This document shows, one piece after another, positions 48,132 through 60,085 of a stretch of DNA of 64,000 bases. The notes beneath the pieces are model-generated. The model did not search any database. It saw only the letters and a program-made list of their open reading frames with translations, and was not told the origin of the DNA. A program made the translations under genes and the position numbers. The DNA lies in assembly GCA_041390865.1 (NCBI GenBank), contig JAWKPC010000007.1, positions 112,907 through 176,906 of the forward strand, read 5' to 3'. Position 1 is the stretch's first letter. Every line of letters starts with the position of its first letter. The stretch is from JAUIIK01 sp041390865. Lineage in GTDB: Bacteria > Chloroflexota > Chloroflexia > Thermomicrobiales > CFX8.

Positions 48132-48148
48132 ATATAGGAGGAAATGAC

Positions 48149-48575
48149 ATGCGCTATCTCATACTCGTTCTGCTGTTCGCTGCCGTACTAGCTAGCTGTG
48201 GTGGAACGGATGGAGACAGCCTGGGGGATGCCGGACAGTTCGCGGTCGATCTCTACACGGCCTACTTCAAGGGCCAGTCAGCACGGATGATGTATGAGCC
48301 TGCACCCCGGCACACAAAGAGGCGGTGCCCCGCGACCTGTTCGTCAGTGCAGCACGCAATCAGGACAAGCGTTCGATATCTCGGTGGATGAGACCTTCTC
48401 GGAGGACATCGACGTAGCCAAGCTCGGTGAAACGGAGACGACGGCTGTGACGCTCGAATTCGCATCGGACGATGAGTCCGCTTTCCCGTCGCCCGTGATA
48501 GAGGAGGACGGCAACCTCTACTGGATTCTGTCAAACGAGGACATCGATTCGTTCGAAAGCGGTGTCTGTCCATAG
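48149..48575 (+). pseudogene. Small lipoprotein, two indels
   Basis: The signal peptide MRYLILVLLFAAVLASC ends in a lipobox with the Cys at residue 17, so the product would be lipid-anchored outside the membrane. TAGGAGG precedes the ATG. Two indels (about 48297 and 48365) separate AVDLYTAYFKGQSARMMYE, HKEAVPRDLFVSAARNQ and FDISVDETFSEDIDVAKLGE, which together resemble a DUF4878/NTF2-like small lipoprotein. It ends with ...DSFESGVCP. Confidence 0.6.
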
Positions 48576-48775
48576 TGCATCCTTATTAGCTCGCCACAGG
48601 CAGGTGCGTGCCGGTTCCGCCGGTAGCTAGAGTTCCAGTTCACCGCAGCATCCGGCACGATCCTGTCAACTTTCAGTACCCAGGTGGGCTGGCCAATTAG
48701 ATTGGTTGACAGATTTGGCCTTTGGACTTACAAGTGATGCAGATGGAAAGTTGATTATGATAGGTGGATTAGCCC

Positions 48776-49613
48776 ATGGCGTCGCCGGACACGTCTCATG
48801 CCATAAGTGGTTTCAAAGGAATTGACCATCTGGACGAAACACAGGCGTTTCTTGTGACCTTTCTCGACCTACTCGATTCGTTCGATGCTATTCGAGCCTA
48901 TCGTGCTTACACGATCGATCGCATTGTTAGGTCGGGTAGTCGAATGTGCCTCGATGTTGGGTCTGGCACGGGTACGTTTGCCATAGACCTCGCCCGAGCA
49001 CTCCGGTGACGACGGGTCGGTCACCGATATTGATCACCGAGCGAAACGATGGTCGCTATTGCTCGTCAACGCAGCGAGCAAGCACAGGCGACTGCTGGAT
49101 TCGAGACGGCTGACGCACTCGAATTGCCCTTTGAGGCTGACCATTTTGACTGCGCTCGATCAGAGCGGGTGTTCATGTATCTCGACGACCCTGAGCATGC
49201 AGCCTCTGAACTGATTCGGGTGACGCAGCCCGGCGGCGTTGTCATTGTCAGTGATGCAGACCTTGAGACATCATTCTGGAGCTTTCCGGGTCTAGATCAC
49301 ACGGTCCTCCATCGGACGAAGAGGTTGATGGCCGAAGGGGTGCGCAATGGCCGCATCGGAAGCGATCTTCCTCGACTGATGAAACAAGCAGGGCTAACGA
49401 ACATCCAGCTTCGAACAGATGTTGTGACGATCACAGATTCCGACGTTGCTCTTGATGGAATGGGAGCGACGATTCATCGAGCAGCTTTGCGATTCCGGAG
49501 TATTGACCAAGGAAGAAGGCGAGGAATCGATTCGTCTCGCTGAGGCTGCGGGGCGAGCAGGCGAGCTGATGACTGGCTACACCTACTTCACGGTATCCGG
49601 AATCGTTGCTTGA
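48776..49613 (+). pseudogene. SAM-dependent methyltransferase (UbiE-like), frames interrupted
   Basis: Motif I is CLDVGSGTGTFAIDLARAL (bases ~48950-49006). After an indel near 49010 come the post-I region and motif IV-like FEADHFDCARSERVFMYLDD, then LIRVTQPGGVVIVSDAD, the UbiE/Methyltransf_11 order. A last indel near 49480 leads into TKEEGEESIRLAEAAGRAGE and the stop at 49613. About 278 residues. The substrate is unknown. No strong ribosome-binding site precedes 48776. Confidence 0.7.
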
Positions 49614-50916
49614 GCCGAATGGACGAGTGATACGTTTGGCCCGTTCACTTGGACTCGGATCAACACAGTGCCCGTGTCCCATCTCATGACTCAAACCTCG
49701 TCGTTGCGTACAGTAGTGCCGTGAGAGGACTCCTGCGAGCGACGAGAATGGCCATAGAACGACCTGATCTGCATCGATGATGGATGCCTCGTCCGCATCG
49801 AATCGTGCCGTATCGAACAGTACAAAACCGCAGTGCAACCGATGTCCAGTTGGCAGTACGACCACATCGAAGTTGAACGGGTAGTCGAAACAAGACTGCG
49901 GCGGCACGTCCCCGTGGGAGCGGGGGCGTGTTGAAAAGTTCACAACCTGTATTGGTCCACCCTCAGACCCTACGGGGCCAGCCGCTGTCCGTATAGTTCC
50001 GCGCTGTTTGGCGACGCTCCGTGTCGGGTCGCTGAAGCTCAACGCCAACGCTACGAGCGTCGAAAGCGGACAAAAGCGGCGAAAGATTGCCTGCTTTGCC
50101 CATATACATCGGAAAACCCGGCCTCAGCGATTTTTCCGCATGTTGACGACGGACGGCCCGGAAAGAACCCGACAATCGGTTCGGCACGGATTCGGCATTG
50201 GGATGCCACACAGCCTGTAGTCGGCACCGGATCATTGATCGCGTTGCACACGGTCCCGACCAAACGATCCCAACACCCGACCGACGACCACGGCACCGAG
50301 GCTACGGCAGGCCGTGTACAGATCGACTGCGCATAGTAACGAACGGGCCTGCTTTCGACACGGTTGGGACGGAAAGAACCGTGCCGAAGCATGCTGTAGC
50401 ACACAAGCCAAAACCGACACCGGACCGGTCGGCTCGGAACGAATCGACCGGTTCGAACATTGAGGCTCACGGACGGGATTCACAGCTCGGTCCTACATGC
50501 GGCACTAGGTCGGAGGTGCGCTACTTGCTGATAACCAGTGGGGAAGCTGATGGACGGGTCGGGTCGTTTCGGTCCGGATCGATTCCGTTCGTTTGGTGTA
50601 TCGAGTATTGGCAACCGGGTTGATGCGGCCTTGGGATGTGGAAAGCGCGGAATTATGACAAACCTCATTGCACTGTAGACATCTATGCAAATCAGTTGTG
50701 CAAGATTCCGCACTTTCCGTGGCAGTTGATGCTAGATCAGCTAGCTAAGATCTGTTGCCGTCAGGTGAGGATAGAAGCCGTGACGCTAGTCTGCCGCGAT
50801 ATTTCGATATCGAAGGCAAGACCGGTAGAAGGTTCTCTTCCGACATTGTGACGTTCTTCTCCGGCCCGCTCATTGTATTTGAGGAATACCGGCTTACCCG
50901 GCGTCGTCTTGTCAGC
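49614..50916. other. 1.3-kb region without a supported gene, rich in short palindromes
   Basis: None of the frames gives a recognisable protein. From about 50150 to 50600 the sequence carries many variants of GGTTCGGCACGG, CGGTTGGGACGG and their inverses (CCCAACACCCGACCG), which overlap and can pair. A reverse-strand piece at about 50760-50910 reads FLKYNERAGEERHNVGREPS but has no start. It may hold the origin or control region of the element. Confidence 0.35.
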
Positions 50917-52073
50917 TCAGAGGCTGATATTGAACCGTTCAAGCAGCGGTTTCGATTCACGCAGTTCTCACGCTATCTGCTTTCCTCCACCAAGGTACTG
51001 GAGCATTGCCCCAGCCTCCTCAAGGTCTCGCACGATTTGCGACGCATTTCCGTGCAGTCCCTCGTCGGAAGGTAGTCGACAATCGCGCGAACAGTGGCGA
51101 AAGGTCCGTGATCGACAGCGCCTGAACGTCCTCAAGCGTCTTTCAATACCTCGTACGCATCGAATCGGGCATAGTCATCATACTGTTCGCACAGGTACCA
51201 AACAGTGGCGGCGAAGTCCTGAAAAACAACGGTAGGTCGAAGAAGCGCACATCGACCACCAGTAGCGTAGGCAGCATCATCCGCTATCCAAGCCAATACT
51301 TCATCGCGATAGCACGCAAGTTCGTCGAAGAGCTTCCGAGGTGCGACGCTCTCGGCATGATCAAGCTTTCGAAGAAGATCGGTACGATACGCTCCAAGAC
51401 GTCGGCTCGCTGCGCAAACTCTCCGGACCGAGTCGTCACTATGATACCTGCCTCGACGCTATGTCCGGAACCAGCCGATTGTCCTTGTAGTGCCGACGAT
51501 ACAGATCTCCCGATGTTACGGCATGAGCCAGCGCATCCGGCAGCCATTTGGGCGGACTTCTATCGAGATTGTCCATAGCAAACACCGGCCGGTTCGTGAT
51601 GGACCTGCTTGAAATCCCGGTCCGATTGATTCGCGTCCGAAACAGTTCCTCTGTCATCGAGGAGCGGCTTCGCGGCAGATCGATCGAGCCAAGGTCGTCA
51701 ACTCGCTTCCTCTCCCTCCAAGGTGGACAAGTAACGGTAGAGGACGCACGTCACCGATCCAGCGCCACCAGATACGCATGAAGGAGCAACATCTGCATTT
51801 CCGGAGTGTACGTTGGCACCTCAGCCGGAGCCTCTAGCATCGGTTGGAACGCTCCCAGCGTGAAGGGAAATCGGAAACCGTCGTGCTCCTCCGGGTACGT
51901 CGCTTCGGCGGCAAACAGCACGCCGTCGCTGCCATTTTTGTTTGACAACGAGTTCAACGTGTTCGTAGGCGGAATCAGGACCAACAACAACCACCGTTCT
52001 CGGTCCGCACGATATGTAGAGATAATCACTCTCTCGGTGCTGCCAGCGCTTTAGCGAGCGTGTCTGCCCTCAT
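50917..52073 (-). pseudogene. Replication-type P-loop ATPase of mobile elements, heavily interrupted
   Basis: Reading on the minus strand from ATG 52073 (which overlaps the previous stop as TAATG), readable islands appear in changing frames: FPFTLGAFQPMLEAPAEVPT, RPVFAMDNLDRSPPKWLPDA then LAHAVTSGDLYRRHYKDN, TTRSGEFAQRADVLERIVPI, and LEEAGAMLQYLGGGKQIA to RESKPLLERFNISL. Their order (DNL with PxWLxDALxxAVT, TR-xxLxxR, C-terminal winged-helix part) fits the helicase/primase-like ATPases of phages and integrative elements. At least five indels and one in-frame TGA (in IA*ELRES) break it. Confidence in the family is moderate. Confidence 0.45.
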
Positions 52074-52391
52074 TAACGGCGCGGCTTCCGTAATGCAGTG
52101 ATGAGCCAGCGATAAGCTCGCTCCGTGGCGTTGAATCCCGCTCGACTAAAGGCCGCCTGCACATAAAGATCATGCGGATCAATGCGCAGTACCGCGCCTT
52201 CGTCATCGATCAGATAGGCCTCGGGCCGGTCTCGCTCCGGTATTATCGACGAGCAATCGCCCTTTCTGACAAAGCCAGTTCGCGATTAGCTCGGTAATCT
52301 GCTCCTTTTCCTCACGGCTAGATCGCTTGTTCAACGTCTTACTTACAGTCGGTGCGAAATCCGCGAGACAGTCGAATTCTCGTTCTTCCAT
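52073..52391 (-). pseudogene. Small protein upstream of the ATPase, frame interrupted near 52235
   Basis: ATG 52391 follows AAAGGACCAA. The first frame reads MEEREFDCLADFAPTVSKTL and then a helical ITELIANWLCQKGRLLVDN; after an indel it continues ERDRPEAYLIDDEGAVLRID and ATERAYRWLITALRKPRR to TAA 52073. The second part resembles the N-terminal module that precedes element replication ATPases. The TAATG overlap couples it to the next gene. Confidence 0.5.
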
Positions 52392-52981
52392 TTGGTCCTT
52401 TCTACTAGTCGCCCCATTCCGGAGCGGTCGATCATAGTTCGATGGCACCACTGTCGGATTCAGCTTGTTACGCTCGGATTCGCCGCTCGACATTGCGTGT
52501 CGGGCAACGTTTGGCACTGCAAGCTCGCGGCATCATTTTATCTTGTCCCGCAGATCCACTGAGGATGCGGTCACCTGCATGTGGTCGTCGGAAAGACCCG
52601 AGACATACGAGGCCATCATCGCAGGTGGAAAAGATGCGCCGAACTGGGCAAGCAAGCAGCGCCACGAGCAAGAGCGATAGCTCATATACCGGAACAGCAT
52701 AATGCCACTATATTTCTATGATAACACAAACAACAGGAAACTGCAAATATGTGCTCAGGGTGGTTAGTTTAGTCCGACTGCATGACAAATACCAATATCT
52801 TGGTAAGTCATTTCAATTGAACGCTCCTCTACCGTCGGAAAGTGCCGCGTGAAGTATCATCGAGTGCCAGCACACCTTGAGTCAGGCCGTTCGGTCAGGG
52901 GAAGCCTCGGCCTTACTCGACGCATGAGTAGCCCGGCGCGTGGGTGCCGATAATCGATTTTGGGGGAATTGGGAATGCCGC
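52392..52981. other. 590-bp gap before the restriction operon
   Basis: No frame here shows a recognisable protein. The AT-rich part at about 52680-52860 probably holds the promoters of both flanking gene groups, since the minus-strand pair and the hsd operon diverge from it. Confidence 0.4.
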
Positions 52982-54574
52982 GTGACAGCTACGAAGAAGC
53001 TTGATACTTCGCTCTGGGAGACTGGTTTGTGGGACGCCGCCTGCGAGATTCGGGGCGCGATGGATGCACCGAAGTTCAAGGACTACATCCTGCCGCTCAT
53101 CTTCATCAAGCGGCTCTCCGATGTCTATGACGATGAGCTTGACCATCTCGCAAACGAGTTCGGGGACCGGGATTTTGCGGCCACGCTGGCCGAGCAGGAT
53201 CATAAGGTGGTGCGGTTCTTCGTTCCGGAGTCGGCTCGCTGGTCAACCATCGCTCAGAAGACTACGGGGATCGGGGAGCATCTCACCGATGCGGTTCGAG
53301 ACTTGTCCCGTGAGAACCCGCGACTACAAGGCGTTGTCGATGTGGTCGACTTCAACGCCACGACAGCAGGTCAGCGGATTGTTGATGACACTCGCTTGGC
53401 GGCACTCGTACAGGTGCTGGGGCAGTATCGGCTGGGGCTAGACGATGTTGAGCCGGACGTCCTCGGTCGGGCCTATGAGTATCTGCTGCGCAAGTTCGCT
53501 GAGGGGCAAGGACAAAGCGCTGGCGAGTTTTATACCCCGCGTGAGGTTGGGGAACTGATGGCTCGTATCCTCGATCCTCAGCCGGGTATGGAAGTCTACG
53601 ACCCTGCTTGTGGTTCAGCGGGCCTGCTCATCAAGTGCGAACTGCGGCTTATCGAGACTCATGGTGAACAGTCCAACGGTAGGCGCAAGCTGGCCGACGA
53701 CGTTGCACCTCTGCGGCTGTATGGACAAGAACTCAACGGCACAACGTTTGCCATCGCTCGAATAGACGCATTCCTGCGATATGGATGCAGAGATCGCTGT
53801 AGGTGACACTATGCGCCGTCCAGCCTTCCGATGACGCTGGTCGGCTGCGTAAGTTCGATATCGTAACGGCCAACCCGATGTGGAATCAGCCGGTTCCTCT
53901 CAGACTCTACGAGCACGATTCATATGATCGATTCAGGGACTGGTATTCCTCCCGCATCCAGTGCGGATTGGGGCTGGTTACAGCATGCGCTGCTCGCATC
54001 CCTTAAGGACCATGGGCGCATGGCGGTCGTTCTCGATACCGGTGCCGTAAGCCGTGGCAGTGGAAACACCGGATCGAACCGTGAACGGGATATCCGCAAG
54101 GCGTTCATCGAAGACTCTTTGCTCACGAAGGGCGATCTGATCCAGAGGCAGTGATCCTCTTGCCGGAGAATCTCTTCTTCAACACGATGGCACCGGGAAT
54201 CGTCCTCATCATCAATCGGTCAAAGCGATATCCGGGCGAGATACTTCTGGTCAACGCCTCGAAACGATTCGAGAAAGGAAGGCCCAAGAATCATCTAACC
54301 GCCGATGGAATTGAGTCCATCGCTCGACTGTACGAAGAATGGGTGTCTGAAGAAGGTGTCTCCTCGATCATTTCAACCGATGAAGCAGCTAGCAATGACT
54401 TTGAAATCTTTCTCATCAAGCCGATACGTTTCAAGTAGCGACGAAGAAATCGTCCTACCTCTGGAAGAGGCAGTTGTGTTGCTAGCGGAAGCCGAGGAAG
54501 AGCGAACGGCATCTGATCGAGCACTACGAGAGGTTCTTGTGAACCTTGGATTGGATGTTTGGCATCGTGCCTAA
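52982..54574 (+). pseudogene. hsdM: Type I restriction-modification M subunit (HsdM), several indels
   Basis: HsdM methylates adenine at the sequence chosen by HsdS. The first ~270 residues read through: KKLDTSLWETGLWDAACEIR, LPLIFIKRLSDVYDDEL, GEFYTPREVGELMARILDPQ, and motif I VYDPACGSAGLLIKCE. After an indel near 53785 come DMDAEIAVGDTMRR and the catalytic motif IV as IVTANPMWNQ; later parts are KDHGRMAVVLDTGAVSRGSG, ILLPENLFFNTMAPGIVLII and a C-terminal helix region to TAA 54574. About 530 residues in all, normal for the family. GTG 52982 is chosen to match the family start. Confidence 0.85.
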
Positions 54575-55876
54575 CCTTCCAGTGCAGACTGATGACCGGA
54601 ATCTACCATTGGGATTTGGTCGCAGGAACTCCCAGACAGATGGAGAGCGGTCCCGCTAGGTGACGTCGTGCAAACACGAGGCGAATCAGTCAATCCGGAT
54701 GATAGGCCTGACCTTCGATACGTAGGACTCGAACACTTCGATCCCGAGCCAGTCAGAACTGCGAAGCTGGTCCTCCCGGAGACGGTGCGAAGTTCGAAAA
54801 GCATGTTTTATCCCGGCGACGTCTTATACGGAAAACTACGGCCATACTTAGATAAAGCTGCATTGGCTCGCTGGGAAGGAATGTGCTCTACCGACGTCCT
54901 TGTTCTTGTGACAACATGTGAAATTGATAGTGAATTTCTTAGTTTTTGCTTCATACTAAGCCCTTCATCAGTCACGCTGTTTCCATAGCAAGGGGGTAAA
55001 CCACCCTCGCACTTCGTGGGGTTCACTGAAGAGGGCGTTGGTGCCTCTACCTCCGCTAAACGAGCAGCGGACCATCGCCAGTGTTCTTCGCACCGTCAAA
55101 GGGCTAAGGGAATCCATTGAGAACGTGATCACTTCGGCCCGCGAACTCAAGAAGAGCCTGATGAAACATCTCTTCACCTATGGTTCAGTACCAGTGGACC
55201 GTGCAGATCAAGTCCCGATGAAGAAAACCGCAGTTGGTCCGGTGCCAGAGCACTGGACCACTTCCACACTGGTCCTCTACTTAACAAGGACACAATACGG
55301 TCTTTCGGTGCGAGGAGAGCAGTCCGGCAAATATCCAATTCTTCGAATGAATGCGCTAGTAGAGGGCTGGGTGCTACCGAACTGACCTACAGTATGTGAA
55401 CCTCACCGATGATGAGTTCGACAAGTTCAAGCTGGCTCCCGGCGATGTCGTATTCAATAGGACCAACAGCTTTGAGCTGGTAGGCAAGACAGCGCCGCTG
55501 TTTGACCTATCTGGAGACTGCATATTCGCATCGTACCTGATCCGCATGGAACCAGACCTTCGGTCCTTGAGTCAGCTTTCCTGAACTATTACATGAACGA
55601 TGCCGCAACTCAGGCGCGCCTGAAAGGACTCGCAACGAGGGGCGTTAGTCAGTCGAATATCAGCGCGTCCAAACTGAAGGGATTCTCAATCCCCGTTCCC
55701 CCTGTCTGGGAACAGCGTGAGATAGCTGCGATGCTCAAAGCCATTGACGGCAAAATTGAGACTGAATTCTCGAATTACACGCTCTGGGAGGGCTCTTTCG
55801 TTCTTTGTTAGACAGCTTGATGACCGGCGAAAGCGATGCTCACGAGATATCGGAATTATCGGACAGGACAGAATAG
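54555..55876 (+). pseudogene. hsdS: Type I restriction-modification specificity subunit (HsdS), several indels
   Basis: HsdS holds two target-recognition domains joined by helices. TRD1 shows WRAVPLGDVVQTRGES and MFYPGDVLYGKLRPYLDKAA; the central helices are LPPLNEQRTIASVLRTVKGL and ITSARELKKSLMKHLF; TRD2 shows VPEHWTTSTLVLYLTRTQYG, APGDVVFNRTNSFELVGKTA and LKGLATRGVSQSNISASKLK; a last helix PPVWEQREIAAMLKAIDGKI follows. Indels occur near 54640, 54990, 55385, 55580 and 55800. It ends at TAG 55876, overlapping the next start. The start at 54555, inside the hsdM end, is uncertain. Confidence 0.8.
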
Positions 55877-56900
55877 TGCCCGTCTGGATGGTCAGAGCCG
55901 GTTCACGTGGAGAACGTGAGGACTTCGCTCAAAGTAACGTCGCTGTTATAGGCTGGGATGAACTGCCGGATATCGCAAACATCTCAAGCCGCGATGAGTT
56001 AGAGAGCCTGTTGTTCGAGAGACATCCAGACGCCAAGCGCAACACCATTATCAACTGGGTCGGACAGATATGGGCCTTCTTGAGGCGCATCCAGCCTAAC
56101 GACCTCATCATCTGCCGCTCAAGACTTCCACAGCGCTCGGCAATCGCAATTGGTCGAGCTGTTGGTCCATATCGTTACGAACGGATTTCCCGGCGGATGC
56201 TCGGCACACACGCCCGGTGGAGTGGATCACGACTGATTTGCCACGCACGGCATTGCAACAGGACCTTCTATACTCGCTAGGAACATTCCTAACGGTCTGC
56301 CAAATCCAACGCAACAACGCCGAAGGCGTATACGCTAGCGTCGAAGGGCGTTCGTTAAGCGTGACTCGACCGGCTAACGGTGAGGCAGGAAGGCATTCCC
56401 GAACCGGAAGACCGCTTTCTCTCAACCTCGAAGAGTATGCACGGGAACAAATCCAGAGTCACATCAGTCAGAACTTTCGTGGTCATGAGTTCACCCGGTT
56501 GGTAACGGCTATCCTTGATGCGCAGGGATACCGCACTGAGATGGCCCCTCCGGGACCGGATGCCGGTGTCGACATCATCGCCGGACAAGGAGCCATGGGG
56601 TTCGAATCGCCACGCCTCGTCGTGCAAGTGAAATCAGGCGATCAGCGCCTCGATGTTTCGACGCTACGAGAACTGCATGGTGTCATGAGCAGATTCAACG
56701 CGCAGCAGGGCCTGCTTGTCTCGTGGGGCGGATTCAAAGACACCCTCCGACGCGAAGCACGTCCACTCTATTTCCAGATTCGGCTTTGGGATGCGCGAGA
56801 TGTTGTCAACGCACTTTTGCAGTATTACGACCGCCTTCCCGAGGACCTCCGTGCCGAACTTCCCCTCAAACGCATCTGGACTCTCGTCTTGGAGGAATAA
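55876..56900 (+). pseudogene. Mrr-like restriction endonuclease inserted in the hsd operon, one indel near 56190
   Basis: GTG 55876 overlaps the hsdS stop (TAGTG). The N-terminal part, MPVWMVRAGSRGEREDFAQS followed by VIGWDELPDIANIS and ICRSRLPQRSAIAIGRAVGP, matches the Mrr_N/EVE-like reader module. The C-terminal part is an Mrr catalytic domain: GHEFTRLVTAILDAQGYRTE, the metal Asp in PGPDAGVDIIAGQG and QVK in RLVVQVKSGDQR (a PD-(D/E)xK site with Gln). Mrr-type nucleases cut methylated or otherwise modified DNA. The stop lies two bases before the hsdR start, so all three genes are coupled. About 340 residues. Confidence 0.8.
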
Positions 56901-56902
56901 GC

Positions 56903-59784
56903 ATGCCAGCTATCGGCACGGAAATGACCGACGTACAGCGCCCGCTCATCCGGTACGCCATTGAAGCCGGTTGGACATACGTAGACCGCAAAGACGCCGT
57001 TCGATTGCGACGCGGAGAAGATGGACTCGTCTTCCACGATGTATTGGTCGACCAGCTTCAACGACTCAACCTCGGTGTTGTCGATAGTGAGCGTGCCGAA
57101 GATGTCTTGTCACGATTCGTCCGGGTCGCGCCGACGATTGAGGGGAATTTCGAGGCGTGGGAGTACCTGAATAGCCTCAAAACCGTCTTCGTCGATACCG
57201 AGAACCGAGAGCGAAACGTCCATCTCGTCGATCCTCAGCATCCGGAGGCCAAGACTTACCATGTAACCGAGGAGTTTGCCTTCACCGGCGGAACGAAGCC
57301 GGTTCGGGCTGACGTTGTCTTCCTTGTTAACGGCATCCCGATCATTATCATCGAAGCGAAGTCAACCAAACGGATCGACGGAATCGCCGTCGCGCTGGAC
57401 GATTTGCGGGCCTATCACCGTAAAGCTCCGGAACTTCTTGCGGTGCTTCAGCTCCATGCTCTGACCCACCTCGTCCATTACTACTACGGAGCTACGTGGA
57501 GTTTGTCACGCAAGTCCCTCTTCAACTGGCGAGACGAGTTAGCCGATGATTCCGATTTCGAAACGCTCGTCAAGACATTCGTAGCTCCCCGCCGCGTACT
57601 GCGCATCCTGAGCGAGTTCATCCTGTTCACCCGCAAGGACGGCGAACTCGGAAAAGTGGTTCTGCGTCCCCATCAGATGCGTGCCGTCGAGCGGGTAATC
57701 CGTCGTGCCCACGATCAGGACAAACGGCATGGACTCGTTTGGCACACGCAAGGCTCTGGCAAGACCTTCACCATGATCACGGCGGCCAAGCAGATCATCG
57801 AAGACCCGGCGTTCAAGAATCCCACGGTGCTGATGCTAGTTGACCGCAACGAGCTGGAACAGCAGCTCTTCGGCAATCTGGAGTCAGTTGGCTTTGGACA
57901 GGTCACCGTAACGAAGTCGAAACGCCACCTTCGTGACCTACTTGCGAATGACCGACGTGGCCTCATCGTTTCAATGATCCACAAGTTCGACGATGTGCCG
58001 GCAGACCTGAACACTCGTGACAACATCTTCGTGTTGGTTGATGAAGCACACCGCACGACCGGCGGCGACCTTGGCAACTTCCTGATGGGTGCACTGCCGC
58101 ACGCAACCTATATCGGCTTTACTGGCACGCCCATCGACAAGACCGCCCACGGTAGAGGGACATTCAAGGTCTTCGGCGTTGATGACGAGCAGGGCTATCT
58201 CGACAAGTATTCGATTCGCGAATCAATCAGCGACGGCACCACTGTGCCACTTCACTACCAGCTCGCCTTCAACGACTTATTGGTTGACCAAGAGACGCTG
58301 GAACAGGAATTCTTTGCACTCGCTGATCTGGAAGGTGTGAGCGATGTCGAGGACTTGAACAGAGTCCTTGAAAAGACGGTGACGCTCCGGAACATGCTAA
58401 AGAATCCGGACCGGATCGACAAAGTCGCCCAGTTCGTAGCAGAACACTTTCAGCAGACAATTGAGCCGATGGGCTACAAGGCATTTCTCGTCGCGGTCGA
58501 CCGTGAGGCGTGTGTCCACTACAAACGGGCACTAGATAAGTACTTGCCGCCCGAGTACTCCGAAGTTGTGATGAGCCGGGGATACAACGACACCGAGGAG
58601 TTGGAAGCGTTCCATCTGACTGATGACGAGGAAGAGTCGATCCGAAAGGCATTTCGAAAACCGGACGAGCTTCCAAAACTGCTGATCGTCACGGAAAAGC
58701 TACTGACCGGCTACGACGCCCCGATCCTCTACGGCATATACCTCGATAAGCCCATGCGCGATCACGTGCTGCTGCAAGCCATAGCCCGTGTCAATCGACC
58801 CTACGAGGATGAGGACGGTCGCCGGAAACCCGCCGGAGTTCGTACTCGATTTTGTCGGCATCTTCGACAAGCTGGAAAAGACTCTCGCCTTCGATTCAGA
58901 CGTGACTGGCGTGATCCACGGCATCGACGTGTTGCAGGCTCGCTTTGATGAGCAGATAACAACGGCACGGACCGAATACATCCCGATTACCGAAGTAGGC
59001 TGACAAGGCGGTCGAGGCTGTGCTGCTTCACTTTCGAGATAGAAGGGTCGGCACCACTCTACCAGCTTTTTAGAGAGATAGAGGAACTGTACGAGATACT
59101 CTCGCCCGATCCGTTTCTTCGCCCGTATCTGGACGATTACGACGCACTCACCTCGATGTACCGAGTGGTTCAGCGCCTACGAGCCGTACCGCATCGTGGA
59201 TCGTGATTTTCTCCGTAAGACTGCGAAGCTTGTTCAGAAACACACCGACACCGGACTCATCCGCGAGCCGGGCGGGAATTCTACGAACTCAATGGCGAAG
59301 CGCTCGACGCAATTGCCGGTGAAGATCGGCCGATACCATCAAGGTGTTCAACCTCGTCAAGACGTTTCAGGCGATGGAGCAAGAACAGGGCAACCAGCAG
59401 CCGCACCTGATCGCTATCGCTGACCGGGCGATTGAGATTGCCAAGGCATTCGAGAATCAACAGCTTTCGACACAGCAAACACTCGAACAGCTCGAAGACC
59501 TGATTCGCCGCTACCGGGAAGGTGAGTCCAGCCCGGAACGGAAAGAGCTAGAAGGCGCATATGTCGTCTACTGGTTACTAAACGAGCAGGGCAACGAGAA
59601 GGCGATAGATGTGGCGCGGGCGTCGAAGGCGGCGTTCGAAGAACGTCCTCATTGGCACCACAGCGAGGAGCAGGAGAGGCAAGTTCGGATCGAACTCTAC
59701 AAGGCTATGTGGAAAGCCGATGTCTACGACATGTTCACCTTCGCCGATAAGCTACTTGATGTATTGCGGAGGGCCAGAGAATGA
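56903..59784 (+). pseudogene. hsdR: Type I restriction endonuclease subunit (HsdR), several indels after 58830
   Basis: HsdR cuts unmethylated DNA after ATP-driven translocation. The nuclease core is at residues ~135-155 (RADVVFLVNGIPIIIIEAKS). The helicase motor follows: Walker A LVWHTQGSGKTFTM, DEAH in VLVDEAHRTTGG, TGTP in YIGFTGTPIDK, and motif VI LLQAIARVNRPYEDEDG. From about 58830 the frame moves, and FVLDFVGIFDKLEKTLAFDS, YEILSPDPFLRPYLDDYDAL, FLRKTAKLVQKHTDTGLIRE and a C-terminal part to 59784 supply the HsdR C-terminal domain. Full length ~960. GGAGG precedes ATG 56903. Its stop overlaps the next start (ATGA). Confidence 0.88.
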
Positions 59785-60085
59785 ACAGTCCATCGCGCAA
59801 GGACCGGCCTACCTTAGAAGAGTCCGTACCGGCGGACCTGTTCCGTATTGGTATGGGCTGAACAGATCGGAGTTGAACCGAAGGAGATTCACATTCGTTC
59901 GATGAAGCACAAGTGGGCGAAAGCTGCTCCTCCAGGGCCGCCTCGCCTTCGATGACGATCTCCTCCGTCAACCTGCCGCCTTCCGCCGCAGAGATTATCG
60001 TCCACGAGCTGCTGCATCAGCAAGGTGCCAGACCATGGCCCAGTCTTCCATGAAGCTCCTAAACGCCTACTTGTCTCAAACCTAA
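59781..60085 (+). pseudogene. YgjP/SprT-like zinc metallopeptidase at the end of the hsd operon, several indels
   Basis: ATG 59781 overlaps the hsdR stop. Readable parts are IGVEPKEIHIRSMKHKWA, RLAFDDDLLRQPAAFRR, EIIVHELLH and VPDHGPVFHEA. The first and last fit the YgjP (DUF45/WLM-like) pattern: KWASCSSRGRL, HExxH zinc motif (HELLH) and HGPxF third-ligand segment. The end LLNAYLSQT lies at 60085. Such genes often follow hsdR in actinobacterial and Chloroflexota type I systems; the substrate is unknown. Three indels interrupt it. Confidence 0.65.

Noticed and set aside
50755..51075. Plus-strand frame of 106 residues
   Set aside because: It overlaps the end of the minus-strand ATPase remnant, whose family-like C-terminus explains the stretch better.
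50917..51080. In-frame TGA in the ATPase remnant (IA*ELRES), tempting as selenocysteine near tRNA-Sec
   Set aside because: CGA to TGA is a simple nonsense change, no SECIS-like hairpin was seen after it, and the gene already has several indels.
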